Below are positions 1 through 6,114 of a stretch of DNA of 6,701 nucleotides, piece by piece; within the stretch, counting starts at the first letter, position 1; each line of letters starts with the position of its first letter. Below the pieces are notes generated by a model that had not been told where the DNA came from, did no database searches, and saw nothing but the letters and a program-made list of their open reading frames with translations. Position numbers and translations under genes: made by a program. Origin of the DNA: an uncultured Lachnospiraceae bacterium. Lineage in GTDB: Bacteria > Bacillota > Clostridia > Lachnospirales > Lachnospiraceae. Location of the stretch: contig CAMNGO010000112.1 in assembly GCA_946538445.1 (NCBI GenBank), forward strand, positions 1-6,701, in the 5' to 3' direction.

Positions 1-1
1 C

Positions 2-841
2 AGACCCAAGGGACGGGGAAAGGCCATGCAGTCATCTCCGGTTAAAAAGACGGCACTTGTTCATGACATACCGGTGTATCAACCTGTCAAAGTAAGAGAG
101 GAATCATTTGTGGCCATCCTGAAAGAACTGGATCCTGATGTGATCGTGGTAGTAGCTTTCGGGCAGATTCTGCCGGAGAGCATTCTCAGCCTTCCCAGAT
201 GGGGATGCATTAATGTTCACGCCTCCCTTCTGCCCAGATACCGTGGGGCAGCGCCGATTCAGTGGGCTGTGATCAACGGGGAAAAAGAGACAGGAGTCAC
301 CATCATGTACATGGAAAAGGGACTCGATACCGGGGACATGATTGCCAAAGCTGTGGTGGCCGTCGATGAGAAAGAAACCGGGGAGAGTCTGCACGATAAA
401 CTCTCGGTCCTTGGAGGACCTCTGCTCCTTAAGGTTCTCGCCGATCTGGAAAATGGGATAGATACCCGTGAGAAACAGGATGATTCCCTGTCCTGCTATG
501 CAGGGATGCTGACAAAAGACATGGGAAGGATCGACTGGAACAAGGATGCAGCTTCGATCGAGAGGCTGGTTCGAGGCCTGAATTCCTGGCCCAGTGCCTA
601 TACATACTACAAAAATAAAACTCTGAAGATCTGGAGCGCCGATGTGGTGGAAGGCAGAGGAGAAGCAGTCCCCGGAAAAGTGATCGCAGTGGACCAGGAC
701 TCCTTTACCGTTCAGACCGGACAGGATGCCCTGCGCATCCTGGAAGTACAGCTCCAGGGGAAAAAACGTATGCCGGTGCAGGCATTCCTTCTTGGGAATT
801 CCGTGGAACCGGGTATGGTTTTCATCTCTGAAGCAGAATAA
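2..841 (+). CDS. fmt: Methionyl-tRNA formyltransferase, 5'-truncated by window edge
   Basis: Transfers a formyl group from 10-formyltetrahydrofolate to Met-tRNA(fMet), making the initiator tRNA for bacterial translation in the cytoplasm. The frame is open from base 2 and reads RPKGRGKAMQSSPVK, the conserved segment that lies about 35-40 residues into the family. The ATG at 26 is therefore internal and not the start; 279 codons are visible against a usual length near 310-315. The catalytic signature INVHASLLPRYRGAAPIQ supplies the family Asn (codon 212-214) and His (218-220), and GLDTGDM supplies the catalytic Asp (codon 326-328). The formyltransferase fold occupies roughly the first two thirds. 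It is followed by the GRIDW linker motif and the C-terminal OB-like domain that contacts tRNA (LQGKKRMPVQAFL near the end). The stop is TAA 839-841. It leads the visible operon; def and priA are expected upstream by analogy with related genomes but are not in view. Identification is firm; only the true start is missing. Confidence 0.97.
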   Translation, partial: RPKGRGKAMQSSPVKKTALVHDIPVYQPVKVREESFVAILKELDPDVIVVVAFGQILPESILSLPRWGCINVHASLLPRYRGAAPIQWAVINGEKETGVTIMYMEKGLDTGDMIAKAVVAVDEKETGESLHDKLSVLGGPLLLKVLADLENGIDTREKQDDSLSCYAGMLTKDMGRIDWNKDAASIERLVRGLNSWPSAYTYYKNKTLKIWSADVVEGRGEAVPGKVIAVDQDSFTVQTGQDALRILEVQLQGKKRMPVQAFLLGNSVEPGMVFISEAE

Positions 842-854
842 ATGTAAAATATAC

Positions 855-859
855 AGGAG
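855..859 (+). promoter_or_regulatory. Ribosome binding site of rsmB
   Basis: AGGAG lies 5 nt before ATG 865 in the 23-nt gap after fmt. It is the only good Shine-Dalgarno near the start and supports ATG 865 over the in-frame ATG at 883. The gap contains no visible terminator hairpin and no convincing promoter. Confidence 0.8.
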
Positions 860-864
860 TAAGG

Positions 865-2217
865 ATGGATAAGAAGACGGATATGAGAGCGGTGGCTCTT
901 GATACATTGATTGATATGGACCGAAATCGCAAACTGTCCCATGTGGCAATCGGTGATACGCTGATGCGTTATCAATATATTTCCAGGCAGGACAGGGCCT
1001 TCTATACTCACCTGTGTCAAGGTGTGACAGAGCGGAGGATTTACCTGGATTATATGCTGGATTCCGTATCAAAGACCCCCATGAGACGGTGTAAGCCGCT
1101 GATCCGTAACCTTCTGCGGATGGCAGCTTACCAGATTCTCTTTATGCAGGTTCCGGATGCCGCCGCATGTAATGAGGCGACGATCCTTGCCAAAAAGAGA
1201 GGATTCCGGAATCTTTCCGGATTTGTAAACGGTGTTCTGCGCTCATTATCCAGACAAAAAGATGAGATTGTTCTTCCGGACCGGAGCGGATCCTGCAGGA
1301 AATATCTTTCTGTCAGGTATTCCATGCCGGAATGGATCGTAACACTTCTGACGGATCAATACGGGGAGGAACTGTGTGAGACCATTCTGGAATCCACCCT
1401 TCAGGTCAGACCTGTCACGATCCGGACCAACCTTTCCCGTATCACTCCGGAAGAGCTTGTGATGCGTCTTAAGGATGAAGGTGTCAGGGTGGAAGAGGCT
1501 CCTTATCTTCCTTATGCATTTTATATCTACGACTATAATTACCTGGGGAAAATCCCGGCATTCCGTGAGGGCCTCTTCACGGTCCAGGACATCAGTTCCA
1601 TGCTCGCTATCTCAGTGGCGGATATTCACCAGGATGACCTGATTCTTGATCTGTGTGCCGCACCCGGCGGCAAAACTTTTCATGCTGCGGACCGGCTTGG
1701 GGAAAATGGTAAGGTTATCTCAAGAGATCTGACAGAATATAAGACAGATTTCATTAAGGAAAATAATGAGAGGATGCATTATAATCAGGTGACAATAGAA
1801 GAGTGGGATGCCTGTAATCCGGACCCGGAGCTGTTTGGAAAGGCGGATCTTGTGATCGCCGACCTGCCCTGCAGCGGACTGGGTATCATGGGGAGAAAGA
1901 ATGATATCAAATATCATATCGACAGCGCTGCCCTGGAAGACCTGATTCAGATACAGCGCCGCATCCTGTCTCAGGCATGGCGTTATGTCAGACCTGGAGG
2001 AGAGCTGATCTATTCCACCTGCACCCTTTTTGACGGGGAAAACATTGAGAATGTAAGGTGGATCGAGAAGAATACGCCACTGCGTCTGGAGTCCATCGAA
2101 GACCAACTGCCGGTGGAATTAAGAGGCCGGACCGGGAAGGAAGGCTATCTGCAGCTGATTCCCGGAAGGGATCAATGTGACGGATTCTTCTTTGCAAAGT
2201 TAAGAAACAAGGGGTAA
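865..2217 (+). CDS. rsmB: 16S rRNA (cytosine-967-C5)-methyltransferase RsmB
   Basis: SAM-dependent m5C methyltransferase of 16S rRNA (C967 in E. coli numbering), also known as Sun/Fmu. The 450-residue length fits the family. Residues 1 to about 135 form the all-helical NusB-like RNA-binding domain (for example DRAFYTHLCQGVTERR and NEATILAKKRGFRNLSGFVNGVLR). A linker region follows, then the Rossmann methyltransferase domain. SAM motif I is LDLCAAPGGKT (residues 261-271). The motif-II-like acidic residue is in SRDLTEYK. The PC motif is ADLPCSGLG with Cys336, and the TC motif is STCT with Cys386. The two-cysteine arrangement is that of RNA m5C methyltransferases: the TC cysteine attacks C6 of cytosine and the PC cysteine aids product release. 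The start follows AGGAG at 5 nt. The gene ends 3 nt before rlmN, indicating cotranscription. The family has paralogues (RsmF/NSUN-like), but the NusB domain and location next to fmt point to RsmB. Confidence 0.95.
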   Translation: MDKKTDMRAVALDTLIDMDRNRKLSHVAIGDTLMRYQYISRQDRAFYTHLCQGVTERRIYLDYMLDSVSKTPMRRCKPLIRNLLRMAAYQILFMQVPDAAACNEATILAKKRGFRNLSGFVNGVLRSLSRQKDEIVLPDRSGSCRKYLSVRYSMPEWIVTLLTDQYGEELCETILESTLQVRPVTIRTNLSRITPEELVMRLKDEGVRVEEAPYLPYAFYIYDYNYLGKIPAFREGLFTVQDISSMLAISVADIHQDDLILDLCAAPGGKTFHAADRLGENGKVISRDLTEYKTDFIKENNERMHYNQVTIEEWDACNPDPELFGKADLVIADLPCSGLGIMGRKNDIKYHIDSAALEDLIQIQRRILSQAWRYVRPGGELIYSTCTLFDGENIENVRWIEKNTPLRLESIEDQLPVELRGRTGKEGYLQLIPGRDQCDGFFFAKLRNKG

Positions 2218-2220
2218 TAA

Positions 2221-3273
2221 ATGGCAGAATGGAATGATATCAGATCATTGACATTGGAGGAATTGACCGAGGCGGTCCTGGAGGTTGGGGAGAAAAAGTT
2301 CCGCGCGAAGCAGATCTACGGCTGGCTTCATCAGAAACTGGTCCGGGGACCGGAGGAGATGACCAACGTTCCGGGAAAGTGCCTGGAGAAGCTGGAACAG
2401 AGCTACCCTTTCCATGGGGTCAGAGAGTTGGAACGTTATACCTCCAAGTTGGACGGAACCATGAAATTCCTCTTTGAATTACATGACGGAAATGTGGTGG
2501 AGAGTGTTCTTATGAGATACAGACATGGGAATTCTGTCTGTATTTCCTCCCAGGCAGGATGCAGAATGGGCTGCCGTTTCTGTGCATCCACCCTTCTGGG
2601 CCTGACGAGGAATCTGACACCGGCGGAGATGCTGGATCAGATCTATGCCATCCAGTATGCTCTGGGGGAGAGGGTATCCCATGTTGTTGTGATGGGAACC
2701 GGAGAACCGTTTGATAATTATGACAGTCTCTCCCGCATGTTGAAGATCCTTTGCGATGAGAAAGGACATAATCTCAGCCAACGCAACATCACGGTTTCCA
2801 CCTGCGGGATCGTCCCGCAGATCTACCGCTTTGCGGATGACCATCCGCAGACAACTCTGGCGATATCATTACACGCATCCAACGATGAAGTGAGGCGGGA
2901 ACTCATGCCCATCGCCAGGAAATACTCACTTCATGAACTGATGAAAGCAGCAAAATATTATGTGACTGCCACCGGAAGGAGGATCACATTTGAGTATAGC
3001 CTTGTCAAAGGCGTAAATGACGGAAGAGAACAGGCAGAAGAACTGGCCGGGCTGGTCCGGGGACTGAATTGTCATATCAATCTGATCCCTGTGAATCCCA
3101 TCAAAGAACGGGAATATGAGCAGGCAGATACCGGCCATATCGCCGCTTTTCGAAAAATGCTGGAAGACCGGCACATCCCGGTGACGGTACGTCGGGAGAT
3201 GGGTCGGGATATTTCCGCAGCCTGTGGCCAGTTGAGAAAGGGCCACATTGATAGAAGGAGTGATGCCTTATGA
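2221..3273 (+). CDS. rlmN: 23S rRNA (adenine-2503-C2)-methyltransferase RlmN (radical SAM)
   Basis: Installs m2A at A2503 of 23S rRNA in the peptidyl transferase centre and, in characterised members, at A37 of some tRNAs. The 350-residue protein shows an N-terminal helical RNA-binding region (KFRAKQIYGWLHQK). The radical-SAM CxxxCxxC cluster motif is CRMGCRFC (Cys114, Cys118, Cys121). Cys107 in SVCISSQAG sits seven residues before the cluster, where the resolving cysteine of E. coli RlmN (C118) lies. The methyl-carrying cysteine is Cys335 in GRDISAACGQL. The glycine-rich SAM motif reads GTGEP rather than the common GMGEP, which I recall as usual in Clostridia. ISLHASND and VNPIKER are further family blocks. 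The context and RlmN-like C-terminus argue against the A2503 C8 methyltransferase Cfr. An AAGGGG at 2209-2214, inside the end of rsmB, is the likely ribosome binding site. The stop overlaps the stp start (ATGA 3270-3273). Confidence 0.96.
   Translation: MAEWNDIRSLTLEELTEAVLEVGEKKFRAKQIYGWLHQKLVRGPEEMTNVPGKCLEKLEQSYPFHGVRELERYTSKLDGTMKFLFELHDGNVVESVLMRYRHGNSVCISSQAGCRMGCRFCASTLLGLTRNLTPAEMLDQIYAIQYALGERVSHVVVMGTGEPFDNYDSLSRMLKILCDEKGHNLSQRNITVSTCGIVPQIYRFADDHPQTTLAISLHASNDEVRRELMPIARKYSLHELMKAAKYYVTATGRRITFEYSLVKGVNDGREQAEELAGLVRGLNCHINLIPVNPIKEREYEQADTGHIAAFRKMLEDRHIPVTVRREMGRDISAACGQLRKGHIDRRSDAL
3255..3260 (+). promoter_or_regulatory. Ribosome binding site of stp inside the rlmN 3' end
   Basis: AAGGAG lies 9 nt before ATG 3270. 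The stp start codon overlaps the rlmN stop as ATGA, so terminating ribosomes can re-initiate. This is a stronger site than the one before prkC. Confidence 0.7.
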
Positions 3274-4013
3274 AATCCTATGGGGTAACCGATGTCGGCA
3301 AAAAGAGGAAGATGAATCAGGATTACCTGTTCTTCTCGGACCAGCCGGTGGGATGTTTTTCAAATCTGTATATCGTAGCGGACGGTATGGGGGGCCATAA
3401 GGCCGGAGATAAAGCGTCTTCCTATGCTGTGACCCGCTTTGTGGAACTGGCGAAAAAGACGGAAGCCATGCATCCTTTTAAAGCTATGGAGACAATTATA
3501 AAACAGGTGAACCAGGAAGTATGCCGCATCTCCCTGCAGCAGGAGGAATATCAGGGCATGGGGACTACATTTGTGGCAGCTACCGAACTGGATCAGGTGA
3601 TCTATGCCATGAATATCGGTGACAGCAGGCTTTATTTTTACGATGGGACATCTCTGCGCCAGGTCACCATGGATCATTCCCTTGTGGAAGAACTGGTCCG
3701 GGCAGGAGAACTGGCTCCGGAAGAAAGCAGAAATCACCCTCAGAAGAATATCATCACACGGGCGATCGGTGTCTACGAACATCTGACACCCGATTTCTTT
3801 AAGATACCCATCCGGAAAAACCAGAAGATCATCCTGTGCTCAGACGGATTGAGCAACATGGTGGACGATGAGATGCTGGAAGATATCCTGTCCGGAGGAG
3901 AAAGTGTCGAGCAGGAAGTGGAGCTCTGCAGAAAGGAAGCCCTCTTCTTCGGCGGCACGGATAATATTACTGTCCTGATTGCTCAGATGGAAGATGGGGG
4001 GTGTCATCAGTGA
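3270..4013 (+). CDS. stp: PP2C-family protein Ser/Thr phosphatase (Stp/PrpC)
   Basis: Metal-dependent cytoplasmic phosphatase that dephosphorylates PrkC and its substrates. The 247-residue length matches stand-alone bacterial PP2C enzymes (about 240-255), with no extra domain or membrane segment. The motifs appear in order: VGKKRKMNQD (Asp18), ADGMGGHKAGD (Asp38-Gly39, dimetal core), GMGTTFVAA, IGDSRLYFY, MDHSLVEELVRAG, the flap region NHPQKNIITRAIG, LCSDGLSNMV (Asp192) and GGTDNIT (Asp231). All expected metal ligands are present, so the enzyme should be active. It overlaps rlmN by 4 nt and, with the preferred kinase start, prkC by 4 nt. This is the usual phosphatase-then-kinase pairing of Firmicutes. 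The gene is called stp, stp1 or prpC depending on species. Confidence 0.96.
   Translation: MKSYGVTDVGKKRKMNQDYLFFSDQPVGCFSNLYIVADGMGGHKAGDKASSYAVTRFVELAKKTEAMHPFKAMETIIKQVNQEVCRISLQQEEYQGMGTTFVAATELDQVIYAMNIGDSRLYFYDGTSLRQVTMDHSLVEELVRAGELAPEESRNHPQKNIITRAIGVYEHLTPDFFKIPIRKNQKIILCSDGLSNMVDDEMLEDILSGGESVEQEVELCRKEALFFGGTDNITVLIAQMEDGGCHQ
3996..4001 (+). promoter_or_regulatory. Weak G-run ribosome binding site deciding the prkC start
   Basis: A run of six G residues lies 8 nt before GTG 4010 but abuts or overlaps the alternative GTG at 4001. Only 4010 has workable spacing. The run can pair with the CCUCC of 16S rRNA only with a G-U wobble, so initiation is probably modest and helped by the GTGA overlap with stp. 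Confidence 0.5.
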
Positions 4014-6079
4014 TACAGCCCGGAACAATCTTAGGAGGACGCTATGAAATCATGAACCATATCGGTTCCGGTGGAATGGCGGATGTATATAAAGCCAGAA
4101 GTCTCGAAGAAGACAGATTTGTGGCGATCAAGGTCCTTCGTCAGGAGTACAATGATGACGAGAGTTTTGTCCGCAGGTTTATCGCGGAAGCCCAGGCTAC
4201 AGCAAGTATCACCCATCCCAATATCGTGAATGTATATGATGCCGGAGAGGATCAGGGCTGGCATTACATTGTGATGGAACTGTGTGAGGGTACCACCCTC
4301 AAACGTTATATCCGCAGATACGGTCGTCTGAGTGTTCGTGAAACAGTGGATTTTTCGAAAAAGATTGCCATGGGGATTCAGGCCGCCCATCGGAAGGGGA
4401 TCGTGCACCGTGACATCAAACCACAGAACATCCTTGTGTCCGAGAGCGGTGAGGTAAAAGTGGCCGACTTCGGAATCGCCAGAGCAACCACGGGAGATAC
4501 CATCTCCCAGAATCTCATGGGTTCTGTGCACTATCTGTCACCGGAACAGGCCAGAGGGAACTATTCGGATGAGAAAAGCGATATCTACTCCCTGGGTGTT
4601 ACAATGTATGAGATGGCCACCGGGAGAGTGCCTTTTGACAGTGAGAATTCCGTGAGTATCGCCCTCATGCATATCAGGGAGGATATCACTCCACCCAGGT
4701 GTTATTTTCCCGATATTCCGGCCAGCCTGGAGAAAATAATACTGAAATGTACCATGAAACGGCCTTCTGACCGTTATCAGAAGATAGATGAAGTGCTGGA
4801 TGACCTGGAGATGGTATTTATTCATCCGGACGGGGATTATGTCTTTGACAAACCCGTCGTGGATGAAAGCCCCACCATCCACCGGTCCAAGGAAGAATTA
4901 AAAGAGATCGAATCCGATATCCGGGAACATCCGGAGGATACTCTCCCCGGAGACAGCACTGTGGAGCCTGATTCAACATCGAATACGGATGAGGAATCGG
5001 AGGAGGACGATTCCATGCAGCCGCATATGCGGCGGATGATCTATGTGATCACAGCTGCAGGGGGTATCCTTCTGGCCTTTATAATAATCTACCTGATTGC
5101 TTCTTCCACCGGCATACTGAGACGGCAGAAACAGGAAGCAACCACAGAGATAGCCACTACGGCTTCCACCACGGAAGAAGCCCTGATCTCCATGCCGTAT
5201 GTGCTGAATAAAGATATTGAGACGGCAGAAACCATGCTGGAGCAGAATAATCTGGTTGCCAGCTTCGAGTACGAAGATGGTGTCAGTGAAAACGACCAGA
5301 ACCTGATCGTCACAAGACAGCAGTACAATACCGGAACAAAATTGAAGAAAGGGACAACGGTAGTGCTGACTGTGGGTATCAACGCGGAAGCCACCACCCA
5401 AAGTAAGAGAGTGGAGGTGCCTGCTCTGATCAATATGAAAGAATCGGAAGCAGAAACAGCATTGGTTAACGCAGGATTGAAAGTTGAGAAAGTCTATGCT
5501 TCCAGCGACACCGTGAAATCCGGCTATGTGATCAAACAAAATCCTACTGCAGGTACAGAAGTTGATCTTGGTTTCACCATTACTATCACCATAAGCAGAG
5601 GAATGTCCCAGGTTAAGGTTCCCTTGTTGACCGGTCTGTCCCAGAAAGCTGCCAAGGAACAGCTGAATAATGTCGGTCTGAATCTTGGGGAAGTAACCAG
5701 CGATTATAACGGATCCGTAGGAATCGGGGAAGTCTTCCGACAGGGCACGGAGCCGGGAACCATGGTGGATAGAGGAACTTATATTGATGTTGTCATCAGC
5801 CTTGGGGACAGTGTTTCCTTCCATTACGAAGGTGAGATCTATATTATAGACAGCCCGTTTTCTGAAGGAGAAAGCGGAAGAGTAGAATTCAAGATCCTGG
5901 AGGATAAAGACCAGGAGAACATGACAACAATCTATACGGATGATGATATGACAGCGGATGATTTCCCGTTTACGCACACCTTCGAGTGTGAAGACGGAAA
6001 TGAGGTAATCGTCATCATGTATGTAAACGGAACGGAATATCGCAGAGATACGGTGGAAGTAACCGCTGTGGAAGATTAG
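4010..6079 (+). CDS. prkC: Membrane Ser/Thr protein kinase with three PASTA repeats (PrkC/PknB/Stk family)
   Basis: Envelope-sensing kinase whose PASTA repeats bind muropeptides, lipid II or related cell-wall ligands in studied homologues. From GTG 4010 it is 689 residues. An extended start at GTG 4001 adds only three residues, lacks a spaced ribosome site and does not fit the family-like MIQPGTILGGRYEI beginning. The kinase domain (about 12-275) has a glycine loop GSGGMADVY, Lys41 in VAIK, Glu60, HRDIKPQN (Asp135), DFG (153-155), a Thr/Ser-bearing activation loop (160-166) and GSVHYLSPEQ; all catalytic residues are intact. A very acidic juxtamembrane linker follows (about 285-335). One transmembrane helix lies at about 343-364 after an Arg-Arg pair, putting the kinase inside. 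Outside are a Thr-rich stalk (378-388), PASTA repeats at about 395-456 (divergent), 468-531 and 535-599, and a beta-rich C-terminal segment (600-689). It overlaps stp as GTGA. Confidence 0.96.
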   Translation: MIQPGTILGGRYEIMNHIGSGGMADVYKARSLEEDRFVAIKVLRQEYNDDESFVRRFIAEAQATASITHPNIVNVYDAGEDQGWHYIVMELCEGTTLKRYIRRYGRLSVRETVDFSKKIAMGIQAAHRKGIVHRDIKPQNILVSESGEVKVADFGIARATTGDTISQNLMGSVHYLSPEQARGNYSDEKSDIYSLGVTMYEMATGRVPFDSENSVSIALMHIREDITPPRCYFPDIPASLEKIILKCTMKRPSDRYQKIDEVLDDLEMVFIHPDGDYVFDKPVVDESPTIHRSKEELKEIESDIREHPEDTLPGDSTVEPDSTSNTDEESEEDDSMQPHMRRMIYVITAAGGILLAFIIIYLIASSTGILRRQKQEATTEIATTASTTEEALISMPYVLNKDIETAETMLEQNNLVASFEYEDGVSENDQNLIVTRQQYNTGTKLKKGTTVVLTVGINAEATTQSKRVEVPALINMKESEAETALVNAGLKVEKVYASSDTVKSGYVIKQNPTAGTEVDLGFTITITISRGMSQVKVPLLTGLSQKAAKEQLNNVGLNLGEVTSDYNGSVGIGEVFRQGTEPGTMVDRGTYIDVVISLGDSVSFHYEGEIYIIDSPFSEGESGRVEFKILEDKDQENMTTIYTDDDMTADDFPFTHTFECEDGNEVIVIMYVNGTEYRRDTVEVTAVED
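5001..5006 (+). promoter_or_regulatory. Candidate internal ribosome binding site within prkC
   Basis: A perfect AGGAGG sits 8 nt before an in-frame ATG at 5015 (kinase residue 336). Translation from there would give a 354-residue protein starting MQPHMRRMIYV, with the transmembrane helix, all PASTA repeats and the C-terminal segment but no kinase. The motif also arises naturally from the GAG GAG GAC codons of the acidic linker, so use as a start is unproven. Confidence 0.3.
5020..5033 (+). repeat. 14-bp perfect palindrome just after the internal ATG
   Basis: GCCGCATATGCGGC is a perfect inverted repeat and could form a 5-bp GC-rich stem with an AUAU loop in mRNA. It begins two bases after ATG 5015-5017. 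About 0.4 such palindromes are expected by chance in a window this size, so only its position makes it notable. Confidence 0.4.
5118..5132 (+). repeat. 15-bp direct repeat, copy 1 (prkC stalk)
   Basis: TGAGACGGCAGAAAC occurs here and again at 5218-5232, exactly 100 bp downstream. The two copies are read in different frames (LRRQK here, IETAET there), so protein repetition does not explain them. Confidence 0.6.
5218..5232 (+). repeat. 15-bp direct repeat, copy 2 (prkC first PASTA)
   Basis: Second exact copy of the sequence at 5118-5132, lying in the first PASTA repeat. Recombination or slippage between copies would remove 100 bp and shift the frame. Confidence 0.6.
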
Positions 6080-6088
6080 AAACGAAAG

Positions 6089-6094
6089 TATAAT
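6089..6094 (+). promoter_or_regulatory. Candidate -10 element before rsgA
   Basis: A consensus TATAAT lies in the 35-nt gap between prkC and rsgA, at a position that would start transcription near 6101, just before the rsgA ribosome site. Nothing resembling TTGACA is found 16-18 bp upstream and there is no extended TG, so a sigma-A promoter is only possible, not established. Confidence 0.25.
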
Positions 6095-6103
6095 ATGACC
6101 GGG

Positions 6104-6109
6104 AAAGGA
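6104..6109 (+). promoter_or_regulatory. Ribosome binding site of rsgA
   Basis: AAAGGA ends 5 nt before ATG 6115 and supports this start, whose product begins with the RsgA-typical GRIIKGIGGFYYV. Confidence 0.6.
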
Positions 6110-6114
6110 TTCAG

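Noticed and set aside
26..28. ATG 26 as the start of fmt
   Set aside because: The frame is open to base 2 and the upstream codons encode the conserved PKGRGK segment found well inside the family, so the real start lies outside the window.
104..1072. 322-codon open frame on the minus strand opposite fmt and the start of rsmB
   Set aside because: It lies antisense to two strongly conserved proteins and crosses their junction. Its translation is rich in His, Cys, Ser and Phe with no recognisable motif, typical of an antisense shadow of codon-biased genes.
2572..2710. Possibility that rlmN is the antibiotic-resistance methyltransferase cfr
   Set aside because: The housekeeping operon context, N-terminal region and C-terminal RREMGRDISAACGQL fit RlmN. 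Nothing suggests a transferred resistance gene.
4033..4055. AGGAGG at 4033-4038 just inside prkC followed by ATG 4044
   Set aside because: ATG 4044 is out of frame and stops after three codons. The next in-frame ATG (4052) is 13 nt away and would remove the first strand of the kinase domain. The motif comes from Gly-Gly codons.
4973..5977. 334-codon open frame on the minus strand opposite the prkC extracellular region
   Set aside because: It has Cys/His/Phe-rich low-plausibility composition and no motif, and the sense strand is a clear PASTA kinase. No separate promoter or convincing ribosome site was evident.
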